Of a stretch of 64,000 nucleotides of DNA, positions 37,263 through 46,703 are shown piece after piece. Numbering within the stretch: the first letter of the stretch is position 1; every line of letters starts with the position of its first letter. The DNA lies in contig NZ_CAMPHV010000004.1 of the NCBI RefSeq assembly GCF_946886105.1, positions 115,094 to 179,093 of the forward strand, written 5' to 3'. This DNA is from an uncultured Pseudomonas sp. (lineage in GTDB: Bacteria > Pseudomonadota > Gammaproteobacteria > Pseudomonadales > Pseudomonadaceae). A program made the translations under genes and the position numbers. Below the pieces are notes generated by a model. It searched no databases. It was not told the DNA's origin and saw only the letters and a program-made list of their open reading frames with translations.

Positions 37263-38138
37263 TTACTCCTGGTCCTTGAGCACATCGGGCAAGTAGGCGC
37301 GGTGGAAGCCGTTGTAGGCCCGGCTCTGCCCCGGCTTGGCCTTGAACAGCGGGAAGGCGCGGCTGCCCTGGCTGGCGGCGCCGTCGATGCGCACGGTGTT
37401 GCCGCTGATAAAGGCGGCGCCCGGCGACAGCAGAAACACGATGGCGGCCGAGACTTCCGACTCGCTGCCGATACGCTTCAGCGGCACATGCTCGCGCAGC
37501 GTCGGGATCACCGCCTTGAATGCGCCTTCGTAGGTGTCCATGCCGCTGGAGGCGATCCAGCCAGGCGCCACGGCATTCACTCGCACCCCGGCATGGCCCC
37601 ACTCGACCGCGGCGGTCTTGGTGAAGTTCTCCATACCGGCGCGCGCGGCCCCGGAATGGCCCATGCCGGGCATGCCGCCCCACATATCGGCGAGCATATT
37701 GACGATGCTGCCGCCGGTCTTGCTCATGCTCTGGTTGAACACTTCGCGGGCCACCAGAAAGCCACCGACCAGGTTGGTGCGCACCACGGTCTCGAAGCCT
37801 TTCTGGTTGATCGAGGCGAGCGGTGCGGGGTACTGGCCGCCGGCGTTATTGACCAGGTGGTGAATCTGCCCGCGCTCGTCGAGCACCGCCTTGACCATGG
37901 CCTTGACCGATTCCTCGTCGCGGATATCGCAGACCTGATAGCTGACGCTGCCGCCATCCTCGCGGATCTCGCCGGCGGTCTGCTCCAGCTTCCCGGCCTT
38001 GCGGCCGACCAGCACCACATGGGCGCCCAAGGCGGCCAGCTCATGGGCGGTGCAGCGCCCGATACCGCTGCCGCCGCCGGTGACCACAATGGTTTGGCCG
38101 GTAAACAGGTCGGGTTTGAAGACGGAGTCGTAGCTCAT
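37263..38138 (-). CDS. atuB: AtuB, SDR-family enzyme with altered active site
   Basis: It is 291 residues from ATG 38138 (MSYDSVFKPDLF). The nucleotide site TGGGSGIG (20-27) and NNAG (97-100) are intact. The usual Tyr-x3-Lys pair reads Ser162-x3-Arg166 (GHSGAARAGMENF). That pattern recalls trans-2-enoyl-CoA and dienoyl-CoA reductases more than alcohol dehydrogenases. It is assigned by its place between atuA and atuC; the reaction is inferred, not shown. Confidence 0.85.
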   Translation of the reverse strand: MSYDSVFKPDLFTGQTIVVTGGGSGIGRCTAHELAALGAHVVLVGRKAGKLEQTAGEIREDGGSVSYQVCDIRDEESVKAMVKAVLDERGQIHHLVNNAGGQYPAPLASINQKGFETVVRTNLVGGFLVAREVFNQSMSKTGGSIVNMLADMWGGMPGMGHSGAARAGMENFTKTAAVEWGHAGVRVNAVAPGWIASSGMDTYEGAFKAVIPTLREHVPLKRIGSESEVSAAIVFLLSPGAAFISGNTVRIDGAASQGSRAFPLFKAKPGQSRAYNGFHRAYLPDVLKDQE

Positions 38139-38147
38139 TGTTGTTGT
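38138..38147 (-). promoter_or_regulatory. CA-motif (possible Hfq/Crc site) at the atuB start
   Basis: On the coding strand AAGGACAACAACAATG places ACAACAACAA directly between the ribosome site and ATG. It is nearly identical to the atuD leader. Confidence 0.55.
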
Positions 38148-38181
38148 CCTTCGGCTTTCTTGGGCATCGCCTGTTGCTCTT

Positions 38182-38259
38182 CTAGGAGCGAGCTTGCTGC
38201 GGTCCGGCGTCCCGGCGATGTTTTTGCTGCGTTGATGATCGCCAGCAAGCTGGCTCCTA
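38182..38259. repeat. REP pair between atuB and atuA overlapping the atuA stop codon
   Basis: CTAGGAGCGAGCTTGCTG (38182-38199) faces CAGCAAGCTGGCTCCTA (38243-38259), a common Pseudomonas REP type. The TAG of the atuA stop (38259-38257 on the minus strand) is part of the TAGGAGC core, so the element supplies or overlaps the end of the gene. Confidence 0.85.
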
Positions 38260-40044
38260 CAGGCTGTCGGCCAGCGCCTTGGGTATTGGCACCGGAAATT
38301 CCAGCAACTGCTGGGCGAACGCTTTGCCTTGCGGGTCGATGCGCAGGCTGGCGACGCCACCGCCGCCCAAGGCGTTTTCCAGTAAAAAATTCAAACTATG
38401 GCTGCCCGGCAGGTACCAGCGGCTGACCTTGCCGGTCTCTGAGTCGAGTACGTGTTGCATCCATTCGGCCACGGCGCTCGGGGTCAGCGCAGCGGCGATC
38501 CAGGCCAAGTACTCGGGCTTTCTGGCCATAACACCGATATTGCTGTGGTTGCCCTTGTCGCCGGAGCGGGCCACGGCCAGCGAGATCAACGGCACCGCGA
38601 TGTCGGTTTGTTTATCCGTGCTTGGCGCGGGCAGGTCGGCCGCGACCTGGCTCGGCTCGAAGGCGTCGAGCTGTGGCAGGGCGACCGGGTGGCGTTCGCC
38701 GTTCAGCTCCACCTCCAGCGCGCAATGGCTCTTGTCGGCGAGGAACGAGAACAGGCGAATCACCGGGTAAACCGTCGGCCGACCGCCGACGATACCGGTC
38801 AGGCCCGGCGCCATGCCGGTGGCGGCCTGGGCGATTTCGCGGGAGAACAGGATCAGCGCTTCTTTTTTTGCGTGGCGCACGGCGATCTTGATCACCACTT
38901 CGCGGGTATCCGCGCGCCGGCCATGGGCGCCGTAGGTCGCTTCGGCGCCGAGCAGCTCGATGTTCACCTCTTTATAGGGCCCCCAGCCGTGCTCGACGAA
39001 CAGCTCTTCGGTCTTGGCGATGATCGCCTGGCTGACCCGCTGTGCTTTCTTGTGCGCATCGATTCCGGCCAGCAGGCAACTGGCGGTGCAACGAAAGCCA
39101 TCGGGGTAGGTGGCACTGACCTTGTATTGCCCGCTGGGAGGCAAGCCGCGCGCGCCACTCAGTTCGACGCGGTTGTCGCCGACCTGGCGCAACTCGACCC
39201 GGGTGAAATCGCACACGACGTCGGGCAGGTGATAGGCGCGCGGGTCGCCGATCTCGTAGAGCATCTGCTCGCCCACGGTGAACGGCGTGACCAGTCCGCC
39301 GGAGCCCTCTGGTTTGCTCACCACGAAGCGGCCGTCGGCGGCGACTTCCACCACCGGGAAGCCGATATGCTCGTAGTCCGGCACGCTGTCCCAGTCGGTG
39401 AAGTTGCCGCCGGTGCACTGCGCGCCGCATTCGATGATATGTCCGGCGAGTGCGGCCTGGGCCAAGCGATCGTAGTCGCTCCAGGCCCAGCCGAATTCAT
39501 GCACCAGGGCGGCGCTGACCACAGCGCTGTCGACCACCCGACCGGTAATCACGATATCGGCGTCCAGTTTCAAAGCCTCGACTATGCCCGGCGCGCCCAG
39601 GTAGGCGTTCACCGAGACGCAGAATGGCGGCAAGGCTGCGCCGCTGAACATCTCCACCGCGCCGGCTTTGCTCAGCTCGCCGAGCTGGGGTTGCAGGTTA
39701 TCGCCATGCAGCACGGCGATCTTCAACTGCACGCCGGCCTGTGCGCAGGCCGCTGCCAGCACGGCGGCGCAGGCGCTGGGGTTGACCCCGCCGGCGTTGC
39801 TGATCACGCGGATGCGCTTGGCGGCGATGTCCTGCAACAGCGGCGTCAGTACCTCGACGAAGTCAGTGGCATAACCGGCGTCCGGCTTCTTCATCCGGGC
39901 CCCGGCCATGATCGACATGGTCACTTCGGCCAGGTAGTCGAATACCAGATAATCCAGTTCGCAACCCTGCACCAATTGGGCGGCGGCGGTGGAGGTATCG
40001 CCCCAGAAGGCGGAAGCACAGCCGATGCGTACGGTTTTAGTCAT
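38257..40044 (-). CDS. atuA: AtuA, acyclic terpene utilisation protein (DUF1446)
   Basis: Required for growth on acyclic terpenes; biochemical role unknown. It is 595 residues: an N-terminal DUF1446 domain (about 5-450; [39 protein letters not shown]) and a C-terminal part (480-590) with [20 protein letters not shown], resembling an AtuA-like fold domain. ATG 40044 ([11 protein letters not shown]) has only a weak ribosome site. It is the first gene of the atu operon, driven from the operator region shared with atuR. Confidence 0.9.
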   Translation of the reverse strand: MTKTVRIGCASAFWGDTSTAAAQLVQGCELDYLVFDYLAEVTMSIMAGARMKKPDAGYATDFVEVLTPLLQDIAAKRIRVISNAGGVNPSACAAVLAAACAQAGVQLKIAVLHGDNLQPQLGELSKAGAVEMFSGAALPPFCVSVNAYLGAPGIVEALKLDADIVITGRVVDSAVVSAALVHEFGWAWSDYDRLAQAALAGHIIECGAQCTGGNFTDWDSVPDYEHIGFPVVEVAADGRFVVSKPEGSGGLVTPFTVGEQMLYEIGDPRAYHLPDVVCDFTRVELRQVGDNRVELSGARGLPPSGQYKVSATYPDGFRCTASCLLAGIDAHKKAQRVSQAIIAKTEELFVEHGWGPYKEVNIELLGAEATYGAHGRRADTREVVIKIAVRHAKKEALILFSREIAQAATGMAPGLTGIVGGRPTVYPVIRLFSFLADKSHCALEVELNGERHPVALPQLDAFEPSQVAADLPAPSTDKQTDIAVPLISLAVARSGDKGNHSNIGVMARKPEYLAWIAAALTPSAVAEWMQHVLDSETGKVSRWYLPGSHSLNFLLENALGGGGVASLRIDPQGKAFAQQLLEFPVPIPKALADSL

Positions 40045-40084
40045 GTAAAGAATCTGCTGCACGGGTAAGATGGATTGAAGGCTA

Positions 40085-40199
40085 CCAAGCAAGCGCTTGG
40101 TTGAAAACCCCTTGTGTGAATCTTTCTGCTGCGATTCACACAAGCGCTTGCTTGGGTGGCTTGCACGGCATAAATTTCGTCAATAACCGCAAGCACTTG
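40085..40199. promoter_or_regulatory. Operator region between atuA and atuR (AtuR sites)
   Basis: The palindrome CAAGCGCTTG occurs at 40090-40099 and 40141-40150, with CAAGCACTTG (one change) at 40190-40199, spaced 51 and 49 bases. The first two are also arms of a larger inverted repeat: CCAAGCAAGCGCTTG (40085-40099) and its exact complement at 40141-40155. CTTGTGTGAATC (40111-40122) faces GATTCACACAAG (40133-40144). AtuR of P. aeruginosa binds inverted repeats in the atuA promoter. Confidence 0.75.
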
Positions 40200-40271
40200 G
40201 GCAAGACGGCCGAGCGTCGGCGATAATCGCGAGCTGTTCGGTCTTATAAGAGAGTTGGAGACTATATAAGC

Positions 40272-40895
40272 GTGGATGATCAACAAGCCCAGGCGGTAAT
40301 GCGCGAACTGGTGGCCAGCGGTCAGGTGATCGACCCGGACAGTGCGCGTGGCAAGCTGCTGCAAACTGCTGCACATCTGTTTCGCAGCAAAGGTTACGAG
40401 CGCACTACGGTGCGCGATCTGGCCAGTGCGGTGGGCATTCAGTCGGGCAGCATCTTTCACCACTTCAAGAGCAAGGATGAAATTCTCCGCTCGGTGATGG
40501 AGGAAACCATCCGCTACAACACCGCCTTGATGCGGGCTTCGCTGGCGGAGGCGGGGACACTGCGCGAGCGGGTGCTGGCATTGATCCGTTGCGAGCTACA
40601 ATCGATCATGGGCGGCACCGGCGAGGCCATGGCGGTGTTGGTTTACGAGTGGCGTTCGCTGTCGCAAGCCAGCCAGCAGTTCATCCTGGAATTGCGCGAT
40701 ACCTACGAGCAACTCTGGTTGGATGTACTGAGCGAGGCCAAAGCGGCGGGGTATTTCAATGCCGATCCGTTCATTTTGCGGCGTTTTCTCACCGGTGCCT
40801 TGAGTTGGACCAACACCTGGTTCCGCCCGGAGGGACCGATGAGCCTGGACCAACTGGCCGAGCAGGCACTTTCGTTGGTACTGAAGGAAGTTTGA
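40272..40895 (+). CDS. atuR: AtuR, TetR-family repressor of the atu genes
   Basis: It is 207 residues, GTG start. The DNA-binding domain (about 18-65) has GYERTTVRDLASAVGIQSGSI-like helices ending FHHFKSKDEILRSVME; the C-terminal domain matches TetR_C helical bundles. It is divergent from atuA with operator palindromes between them, as for the AtuR repressor, which is released by terpene-derived CoA esters. The third palindrome nearer its start suggests autoregulation. Confidence 0.87.
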   Translation: MDDQQAQAVMRELVASGQVIDPDSARGKLLQTAAHLFRSKGYERTTVRDLASAVGIQSGSIFHHFKSKDEILRSVMEETIRYNTALMRASLAEAGTLRERVLALIRCELQSIMGGTGEAMAVLVYEWRSLSQASQQFILELRDTYEQLWLDVLSEAKAAGYFNADPFILRRFLTGALSWTNTWFRPEGPMSLDQLAEQALSLVLKEV

Positions 40896-41006
40896 GGATA
40901 ATCGGCTAGTCTCCTACTGTTCGATCTTACAGCGCGATATGGAACTTTTCGCTTTATCATTACAGGGAGCCGAGAACGGCACTGTGTTAGTGAAAAGGAG
41001 CATCGT

Positions 41007-41792
41007 TTGCGCGTGCTATTCAACGGTTGGCTGGTCGCCTTTTGCCTGCTACTCATGCCGCCGGCCTTTGCCGTGGAGCAGGTGCGCGTCGGTGTCTATG
41101 ACTTCCCGCCTTATGCGGTGAAGCCGGAGAGTGCCCAGCCCGCCGGGCTGGTGCCGGAATTGCTGGCGGCGTTGAACAAGGCGCAAAACCAGTACCGTTT
41201 CGGTCTGGTGCCGACCTCGGTCACCCGGCGTTACCGTGATCTGCAAAGCAGCCGATTCGATATGATCCTCTTCGAGTCGCCGCAATGGGGCTGGCAGGAT
41301 ACCGAGCACGTGGCGTTGGACCTGCATATCGAGGACGCCGAAGTCTATGTCGCGCGGGTCGAGCCGGGTCGCGGTCAGGACTATTTCGAGCAGATCGACG
41401 GCAAGCGCCTGGCGCTATACACCGGTTACCACTACGGCTTCGCCAACTTCAATTCGGACCAGCAGTATCTGCGCGAGGAACTGGGAGCGGTGCTCACCTA
41501 TTCCCACGACAGCAACCTGACCATGCTTCTGCGTGGCCGCGCCGATATCGCGGTGATAACCCGCTCCTATCTGGAAATCTATCAGGACCGCAACCCCGAG
41601 CTGCGTTCGCAGTTACTGGTGTCGGAGCGCGTCGATCAGGTTTATCAACACCAAGCGCTGTTCCGTCCGCAGGCACCACTCAGTGCGCCCCGGTTTGCCG
41701 CTTTGCTGCAGGAGCTCAATCGCGACGGTACCTTGGACGAGCTGCTCGGGCGCTACCATGTGCGGGCGACGGCGGCGGTTGGCGGCGAATAA
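41007..41792 (+). CDS. Periplasmic solute-binding protein, tandem copy 1
   Basis: It is 261 residues. TTG 41007 is the likely start because AAGGAG (40995-41000) is well spaced; GTG 41013 is an alternative. The signal peptide ends PPAFA before VEQVRVGVYDFPPYAV. The family-3 solute-binding fold is indicated by LVPELLAALN, GWQDTEHV and VLTYSHDSNLTMLL. It shares long matching stretches with the next gene. No ABC permease or ATPase genes adjoin, so its partner is unknown. Confidence 0.78.
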   Translation: MRVLFNGWLVAFCLLLMPPAFAVEQVRVGVYDFPPYAVKPESAQPAGLVPELLAALNKAQNQYRFGLVPTSVTRRYRDLQSSRFDMILFESPQWGWQDTEHVALDLHIEDAEVYVARVEPGRGQDYFEQIDGKRLALYTGYHYGFANFNSDQQYLREELGAVLTYSHDSNLTMLLRGRADIAVITRSYLEIYQDRNPELRSQLLVSERVDQVYQHQALFRPQAPLSAPRFAALLQELNRDGTLDELLGRYHVRATAAVGGE

Positions 41793-41860
41793 GTTGTACT
41801 GTTCGGTCAACTTTTACTGAGTTAGGCTTGGGTCACCTATCGATAGGGATGTTAAGTCGT

Positions 41861-42682
41861 ATGCCAGCGTTCATGCGTTATGTGGTTCGAGTGGTCACGA
41901 TGTCTCTAGCTGGCTTGACGGCTGGGCAGGTTGCGGCCGAGCAAGTGGTGACGGTCGGGGCCGCGTACTTCCCACCCTATGTGGTCAAGAGCGAGCAAGC
42001 GCTGCATCCGGGGCTGTTGCCGCAATTGCTCGATGCCTTGAATCAGTTGCAGGACGACTACCGGTTCATCAACCGCCCCACGGCCATTGCGCGGCGTTTC
42101 ACCGACTTCAAGGAGGGGCGCAACGATATGGCCTGGTTCGAAAACCCTGCCTGGGGGTGGCAGGGCATCGATCACAATGTCGTCGATATGGGGCTCGAGG
42201 ATTTCGAAGTGTTCGTGGCCCGTAGCGATGGCGGGCGCGATCAGGGGTATTTCGAGGACCTGCAGAGCAAGCGTCTGGCGCTGTACAACGGCTATCATTA
42301 TGCCTTCGCCGGTTTCAATGCCACCCCGGCTTTCCTGCGCAAGAACTTCAATGCCACCCTGACCTATTCGCACGACAGCAACCTGCTGATGGTGCTGCAT
42401 GATCGAGTGGATATCGCCGCAGTGACGCGCTCCTATATCGACGATTTTTTGCAGCGTCATAGCCAATACGCCGGACAGTTATTGATCTCCCAAAGGGTCG
42501 ATCAAAGTTATAGACACAAGGCGCTGATACGGCCCGGTGCCGCTATCAGTCCTGCCGAGTTCGCCGATATGCTTGAACGGCTACGCGCCAATGGGGAATT
42601 GGCGAAGATTTTCGAGCCTTTCCATATCACCGTTATGGCAAGCGCAACGGATAACTCAGTAACAGCAAATGCGACAGATTGA
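41861..42682 (+). CDS. Periplasmic solute-binding protein, tandem copy 2
   Basis: It is 273 residues from ATG 41861 (41849 and 41873 are alternatives). The signal peptide ends TAGQVAA before EQVVTVGAAYFPPYVV. It is a clear paralogue of the preceding gene: KRLALYNGYHYAFAGFN against KRLALYTGYHYGFANFN, and LTYSHDSNLLMVL against LTYSHDSNLTMLL. The C-terminal tail is Asn/Thr/Ala-rich. Its last 50 bases overlap the 3' end of the convergent CPBP gene. Confidence 0.8.
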   Translation: MPAFMRYVVRVVTMSLAGLTAGQVAAEQVVTVGAAYFPPYVVKSEQALHPGLLPQLLDALNQLQDDYRFINRPTAIARRFTDFKEGRNDMAWFENPAWGWQGIDHNVVDMGLEDFEVFVARSDGGRDQGYFEDLQSKRLALYNGYHYAFAGFNATPAFLRKNFNATLTYSHDSNLLMVLHDRVDIAAVTRSYIDDFLQRHSQYAGQLLISQRVDQSYRHKALIRPGAAISPAEFADMLERLRANGELAKIFEPFHITVMASATDNSVTANATD

Positions 42683-43391
42683 CCGCCAGGTGCAGGGCGA
42701 TCGCCAGGCTCAACCGCCCGCTGTAGTGAAATAGCAGGCCGTAGCCCAGGCCGGCGATGCCCGCGACCAGGGCGAAGAGGGGGCTAAAGGGAATATGGGC
42801 GGCGCCGAACAGCAGCGCCGTCAGCAGTATTCCCGGCCAAACGCCGAGCCAGGCGACGAGTCGGGTTTGCAGCAGGCCGCGGAACAGCAGTTCTTCGGCC
42901 AATACCGTCACTCCCAGATTGACCGCCAACCACAGCCACAGACCGTCCGGCCATTTCGGCTGCCAGTCAACCAAGTTCAGCGCCAACGCCAGCAACGGTA
43001 CCGCGAGCAAGGTGGCCAGGGCCGCTGTGCCGGCATGCACGGGTCGTCTTTCAGTTGTATGCTTGCGGCCCAGCCACCATGCCAGCAGCGTCAAACCGAC
43101 CAGCAACTTATCCCAGGACAGCCGCAGTGCATAAGGCGCGGCGTCGCTGCTGATCTGCCGTGCCGGCCACAGTGGCCAGGGGCTGAAACCGGGCAGTAGA
43201 TGGGCGGCAAGCGCAATAGCGAATACCAGAACCAGGACGACCCAGAGTGCGCGCTGCAGGTAAGGCTCGGCGAATAGCACCAGGGTGATAAAGCCGGTGC
43301 CGATCAGCAGCCCGAGCGGTTGAATAAAACCCAGGGCAAAACCCAGCGCCAAGACCGGGAACGGCAGCAGTAAGCGTAAATGCGGCGACAT
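42633..43391 (-). CDS. CPBP-family intramembrane glutamic endopeptidase
   Basis: It is 252 residues and mostly membrane, with about eight hydrophobic segments. The CPBP/Rce1 motif 1 is LAEELLFRGLLQTRL (Glu-Glu and Arg), motif 2 FGAAHIPFS and motif 3 the late ALHLAVNLSHLLLL histidine and asparagine. It is probably an inner-membrane protease or scaffold; the substrate is unknown. The 3' end overlaps the convergent solute-binding protein gene by 50 bases. Confidence 0.88.
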   Translation of the reverse strand: MSPHLRLLLPFPVLALGFALGFIQPLGLLIGTGFITLVLFAEPYLQRALWVVLVLVFAIALAAHLLPGFSPWPLWPARQISSDAAPYALRLSWDKLLVGLTLLAWWLGRKHTTERRPVHAGTAALATLLAVPLLALALNLVDWQPKWPDGLWLWLAVNLGVTVLAEELLFRGLLQTRLVAWLGVWPGILLTALLFGAAHIPFSPLFALVAGIAGLGYGLLFHYSGRLSLAIALHLAVNLSHLLLLSYPLRLP

Positions 43392-43479
43392 GCGACCTCC
43401 TTGTTAGGGGGCCGCAGTCTAGCAGGCGCTGGCTTGGCAAGCTGTGGCGGAATCCATGGCGCGGATCGGCCCGGCAACG

Positions 43480-44871
43480 TCAGGGGCGGCGGAAATAACG
43501 CTCGAGTAAATCCGGGTCGTCGAAGTGCGCGCGGCCGACAAAGGCCGTGGCGTGTCGTCCCCATTGGCGCATGGCGCCCGGCGAACGCACGCCCGAAGGC
43601 CAGAGTAGCCAGCGCTCCAGGCGCTCGCTGCCCGGCACCAGGCCGTGCCGGTCATACAGGCTACGCGAGCCTTGCGGGTGGGCGAGCTGGCGCAATTGAT
43701 CGAGCGGCTGTTGCGAGTAAAGCATCGTGGGGTATTTCGAGCGACGCGCGTCGACCCAGCGCAGGCTGTGCTCGCCGCCGCTCAGCCACAAGGTCGCGCC
43801 GCTTTTCCCGTCGATGCTCAGGCGCCGCGCCAGGCGTGCCTCCTGATCGGCGGGTTGGCGAAACACCCAGGGCGAGCCGGTCGGCAGATAGAAAGCATGC
43901 CAGCAGCCACAGGGATGAATGGCGTCGTAGAGCAGGGCATGGCCCTGTTGGTCGAGGGTTACCCGCCAGATCAAACCATCCAGCTCGCCGCCGAAAAGAT
44001 CCAGCGCATGGGGTTTCGGGCGCTCGCTGAACCAGAACTGGTAGATCAATTGCAGGTGCCAGCGCCCGTCCATCCGGCTCCAGCCCAGTCGTTGAAATAC
44101 CTGTGGACGGGTCGGCGCGAAGCTACGGTGCCCTTGGCTGTCGAACTGCGGTCGACCGATACGGTCGGCCTGGCCGCCTTGCTCGATGCGCAACTGCGGC
44201 GCGTGACGGGCCAGTAGCGCCGCTCGCTGCTGCGCGTCGGCTTGGGGCAAGCCCAGTACATCGGGCATCAAGGGTGCAATGGCACTCTCATCGCGGGGTA
44301 GTGCTTGGTAGCTCAGCCAGCGTGGTGTGTCGCGCGGTGCCCGGTACTGCGCGGCCTCCGCCTGCCAGGCGGCCACGCCGCGTTTATAAATGGGTTCGAA
44401 CAGCGGATAGAGGCCCAGGGTGCGCGCCCAGCGCGAATAATCATCGGCCACTTGGCTAGCGGCGCGCAGTCGCTCGAAGGATTGAGGATCATCCAGCAGG
44501 CGTTGCTGCTGTTGGCGCCGACAGCCGTCCAGCTGTGCCTGCACGGGCGCTCCATGCCAAGGCATGCGCTGCTCAGGCGGCAGATTGGCGAGTTCTATCG
44601 CACTGGCCTGCCTGTCGTTGTCAGCCAGACGATGTAGCCAAAGCCGGCGTTGCTCGGGCGTTCGCGCATCGGTTGCAAGGGCGGCGTCGAGCCGGCTGCT
44701 GCGCAGCCCAGGGATGCCGTCGATGACGCGGTACTGGGCATCGCGGCTGACGGCGCTGGCGTTGTTCCAGTCGCGCAGCAGTGCGGCGCAGACATCCGTT
44801 GCCGTAGTTGTTGGCTGCTGTGCGCAAGCCGCGAGCAGCGGCAGCAAGAGCAGGCTAAGGCTCGCGCGCAT
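43480..44871 (-). CDS. Lipoprotein of unknown function
   Basis: About 463 residues from ATG 44871; 44880 and 44892 are in-frame alternatives. GCAGGA eight bases upstream supports 44871. The signal SLSLLLLPLLAAC gives a lipobox cysteine near residue 15. The rest is a long soluble domain with many Trp and Arg residues, including HPCGCWHAFYLPTGSPW and YQFWFSERPKPHALDLFGGELDG. I recognise no catalytic motif. Its start overlaps the end of the DUF2897 gene by 17 bases, so the two form an operon. Confidence 0.75.
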   Translation of the reverse strand: MRASLSLLLLPLLAACAQQPTTTATDVCAALLRDWNNASAVSRDAQYRVIDGIPGLRSSRLDAALATDARTPEQRRLWLHRLADNDRQASAIELANLPPEQRMPWHGAPVQAQLDGCRRQQQQRLLDDPQSFERLRAASQVADDYSRWARTLGLYPLFEPIYKRGVAAWQAEAAQYRAPRDTPRWLSYQALPRDESAIAPLMPDVLGLPQADAQQRAALLARHAPQLRIEQGGQADRIGRPQFDSQGHRSFAPTRPQVFQRLGWSRMDGRWHLQLIYQFWFSERPKPHALDLFGGELDGLIWRVTLDQQGHALLYDAIHPCGCWHAFYLPTGSPWVFRQPADQEARLARRLSIDGKSGATLWLSGGEHSLRWVDARRSKYPTMLYSQQPLDQLRQLAHPQGSRSLYDRHGLVPGSERLERWLLWPSGVRSPGAMRQWGRHATAFVGRAHFDDPDLLERYFRRP

Positions 44872-45022
44872 CCTTGGCATCCTGCTCGGCATTACGTTGC
44901 TTGATGCGTTGCAGTTGCTCGTCGCTCAGGGGCAGTTTTTTCGCCGTATCGCGTAGCAGCAGCAAGCTGCCGAGGATAGAGCCAAGCGCCAGGGCGATGA
45001 TCAACCAGGCATACCAGGGCAT
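44855..45022 (-). CDS. Small DUF2897-type membrane protein (55 residues)
   Basis: Translated by hand from the minus strand: MPWYAWLIIALALGSILGSL, then a charged tail with LPLSDEQLQRIKQRN and AEQDAKDAREP. It has one N-terminal membrane segment and a cytoplasmic Lys/Gln/Glu-rich helix. AAGGAG lies six to seven bases before ATG 45022. Length and composition match the DUF2897 proteins of Pseudomonas. The function is unknown. It is translationally linked to the downstream lipoprotein gene. Confidence 0.75.
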   Translation of the reverse strand: MPWYAWLIIALALGSILGSLLLLRDTAKKLPLSDEQLQRIKQRNAEQDAKDAREP

Positions 45023-45146
45023 GGTCGACTCCTTGGAAAATAAGGTTGGAGCTTCACCTTAGCGCGCATGGCGAGTCTTGTCAGTCCGGCACTGGCGTCG
45101 CCGGGCTCGGGACGGCGGAGATGCCGGAGCATGTCCGCCGTTGCCC

Positions 45147-46511
<1,365 letters not shown>

Positions 46512-46703
46512 TCAATTCAGGCGGATGGGCATGGTAACCGATAAGCCCGGCGCTTCAAGCCGATAGCCTCGATAGCGGCGCTATATCGGCGGCGGATGAG
46601 CGCCTGGGTCAAATAGCGCGTGACCCGGATGGGCCGCGTCAATGACAATTGGCGTCTTTGCCCGGGTGTCGATGCTCGGGACTTCAGGGTGGAGAATTGC
46701 GGG

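Noticed and set aside
38452..40068. 538-codon plus-strand frame opposite atuA
   Set aside because: It is a shadow of atuA; composition is skewed and it would read through the operator region.
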